Source: Stenopsyche tienmushanensis (taxonomy: Eukaryota; Arthropoda; Insecta; Trichoptera; Stenopsychidae). From it: 64,000 bases of DNA. How positions within the stretch are numbered: the stretch's first letter is position 1; the number at the start of each line of letters is the position of its first letter. This document shows, piece after piece, positions 62,191-64,000 of the stretch. The translations under genes and the position numbers were made by a program. The notes beneath the pieces were generated by a model, which was not told where the DNA came from, did not search any database, and saw nothing but the letters and a program-made list of their open reading frames with translations. The stretch lies in NCBI GenBank assembly GCA_008973525.1, contig WACJ01000313.1, positions 186,001-250,000 on the forward strand, written 5' to 3'.

Positions 62191-62454
62191 ACCAAAGTGA
62201 TATAGTTGCTTTAGATTAAGTTAATTAAAACACTAAAATTAGAAAACAATCAAATTATTTGAATAATATTACATTATTGTTAATAAGACCTGTTTATTAT
62301 TTTATTTATATATGTTTATAAAACTTAAAAAGTAAATTAAAGTATGTCTAAACATTTTGTGAACATTCTCCCTGTCTATATTTTGAATTACACACCACAT
62401 AGTCTACTGCTTAAACTATTTCTCTTAAAATTAGGATTATTAAATGTAAAATGT

Positions 62455-62905
62455 AATCCTAAAATGTGAGTTCCATTTCCCAGTCCCATGTTTATATGAC
62501 TTTTATCTTGTTTCCAGTGATCGCTTATTGTAAAATATAATATGAAAATTTATATTCTGAATGATAATCAAAAAGAAAATTTGTACAAACTGTTATGACA
62601 GTCTAAACTGGTCTTAAATTATCGACAGACTAGTTGTCACAATTCTTTTAGTTATGGTGCAACACATCACGTGGTTTTTTTTATTAGTTATTTTTTCACT
62701 CCAAAGTAATAATGAGTTGGTAATTATATGTTGAATATTATTATAAATTATTTAGGCAGATTTGTATGAAAAATAATAAATTGCACAATACTTCAATTAA
62801 TTTCATAATCGTCTAAGAAAATAAGCATACTTTTCATATTAGAACTGGCAAAAAACTAGAATCAAAATAGCCTTCATATCGTTCCATGTTTAACATTAAG
62901 AAAAA
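62455..62905 (-). pseudogene. Relics of duplicated CYP9-like genes
   Basis: 62455-62480 matches the start-codon region of the intact P450 (AAAATGTGAGTTCCATTT, the complement of its MELTF start). 62570-62690 matches the sequence just upstream of that start (61440-61565), including TTTGTACAAACTGTTATG and GGTGCAACACATCA. 62815-62905 matches exon 3 (60716-60795), including TTCATATTAGAACTGGCAAA, with frame-breaking changes. The exon 3 piece lies upstream of the start piece, so two head-to-tail copies are implied. Confidence 0.6.
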
Positions 62906-64000
62906 TGTATGTATAAATACTATAAAGAATATATTTTGCAAATAGAGTGTATCCATTTGGTCTCATATAACTTTTGCCATATTGGCCAATTAAAATAAGA
63001 TGAAAAAATAGTGTTTCTAGTTTTTATTATTGAATTTGAATATTTATTATCCATTATAAGCGTCGACGTAGATAGATAGAGCTGATATTATTATCATGAC
63101 ATTGATGAAACAAGTTAAACATGTTTCAAAAAGTAGTAATATTTGAGTAGATTTAAATTCAAGAGTGTAAATGTTTCCAGTTATGATGAAATTTATAAAT
63201 TTCATTGAACAAATTTCTCTTTATTAAACTATTTTCCGTTTAAGATAACGAATCTTGATAAGAAATATGAAATCTATCAATTATCACAAATCCAATTCAT
63301 AATACATAGATAAAAGTTTACACCATAACTCTTCAGTATTGGTTCAGTTCAGTTTCATTCGGTTTATATCACGAAGCGTTGTTTCAGAAAAAGATAAAAG
63401 GTAACGGAATATAGTAAATATCAATACTATTTGTAGAATATTAATAAGTGTGGTAATTCAATAATGTAAATTAAGTAAAACGTAGTTAAAGTTGATTTTG
63501 TAAATTTGAATATAGCATATGACAGAAAGCCAAAATCCAGGCAGATATAATATGTCGTATATCAAATATGGAATTGTACAGATTTTTTTTAACAGTATTA
63601 AGTAAATAATTCTGTTTGTGCAAAAAATTATCTTCAATTTTATAAATCAATTGACAAATATTATGTATGATTCTTAATATTCATTTCATCTGAGGTCGAC
63701 GTGTAAAATATATTTCTCTATTAAGGTGACTACGGTTTTTTTGCTGTGTATGTATTGTATTTGTTCAATGAGAGTTGTTGATTTTGTATGTTTCATCATA
63801 TAAATACAGTTATTTCTTGACGTACGACAGTCTTTAGTCGGCAAGTAAGTGGTACCTTAAAATTACATAAATGAAAAGCAGTCTCTAATCCAAAGATCCC
63901 AAACGAACTGTTTTTCGAGAATTTACTCATCATCAGTGTAATCTATTAGTACATCATCAGTAAAAGAGGAAGCAATGCTTGTGTTTTTTTAGTTTATATC
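62906..64000. other. AT-rich DNA at the window edge
   Basis: No gene, exon or repeat that I can support. Confidence 0.5.

Noticed and set aside
1..64000. CRISPR arrays, bacterial operons, rRNA genes, intact tRNA genes
   Set aside because: None seen; intron-rich genes, poly(A) signals and transposon types are those of an insect nuclear genome.

Overview
The window is nuclear DNA from an animal, almost certainly an insect. The genes are split by many short AT-rich introns with GT..AG ends. A cytochrome P450 of the CYP9 type points to a holometabolous insect. Remnants of mariner, TTAA-ended (piggyBac-like) and other DNA transposons are scattered throughout. The sequence alone does not settle the order. 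Base composition is uneven: intergenic DNA and introns are AT-rich, while the acc leader, its second first exon and the four-jointed coding exon are very GC- and CpG-rich.

Layout. 1-22210 (+): acetyl-CoA carboxylase, which I could join exon by exon (48 coding exons, 2375 codons, every junction in phase), with a second first exon and its own TATA promoter nested in the 4.3 kb second intron. 22211-25761: 3' flank and a GC-rich patch that may be the four-jointed leader. 25823-27202 (+): four-jointed, one exon, with a short upstream ORF. 27203-52042: about 25 kb with no gene I can recognise, holding decayed mariner-type elements, TTAA-ended repeats, hairpins, a tRNA-like remnant, a purine tract and one orphan exon-like segment. 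52043-53337 (+): pen-2, the gamma-secretase subunit, three exons, 101 aa. About 54050-54870: dead mariner. 55206-55601 (-): an unrecognised coiled-coil protein, head-to-head with PEX16 (56991-57995, +). 59019-61362 (-): an intact nine-exon CYP9-like P450 of 542 aa. Upstream of it (62455-62905) are decayed pieces of at least one and probably two related P450 copies.

The genes do not form an operon or pathway. They are separate housekeeping, developmental and detoxification genes: malonyl-CoA synthesis, Fat/Dachsous signalling, gamma-secretase assembly, peroxisome biogenesis and xenobiotic or lipid oxidation. The most notable point is in acc. The two first exons split the same codon differently (AG|A versus AC|A) exactly at the position four residues before the serine that matches the AMPK site. 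One promoter should therefore make an enzyme with the AMPK-recognition arginine and the other an enzyme without it.
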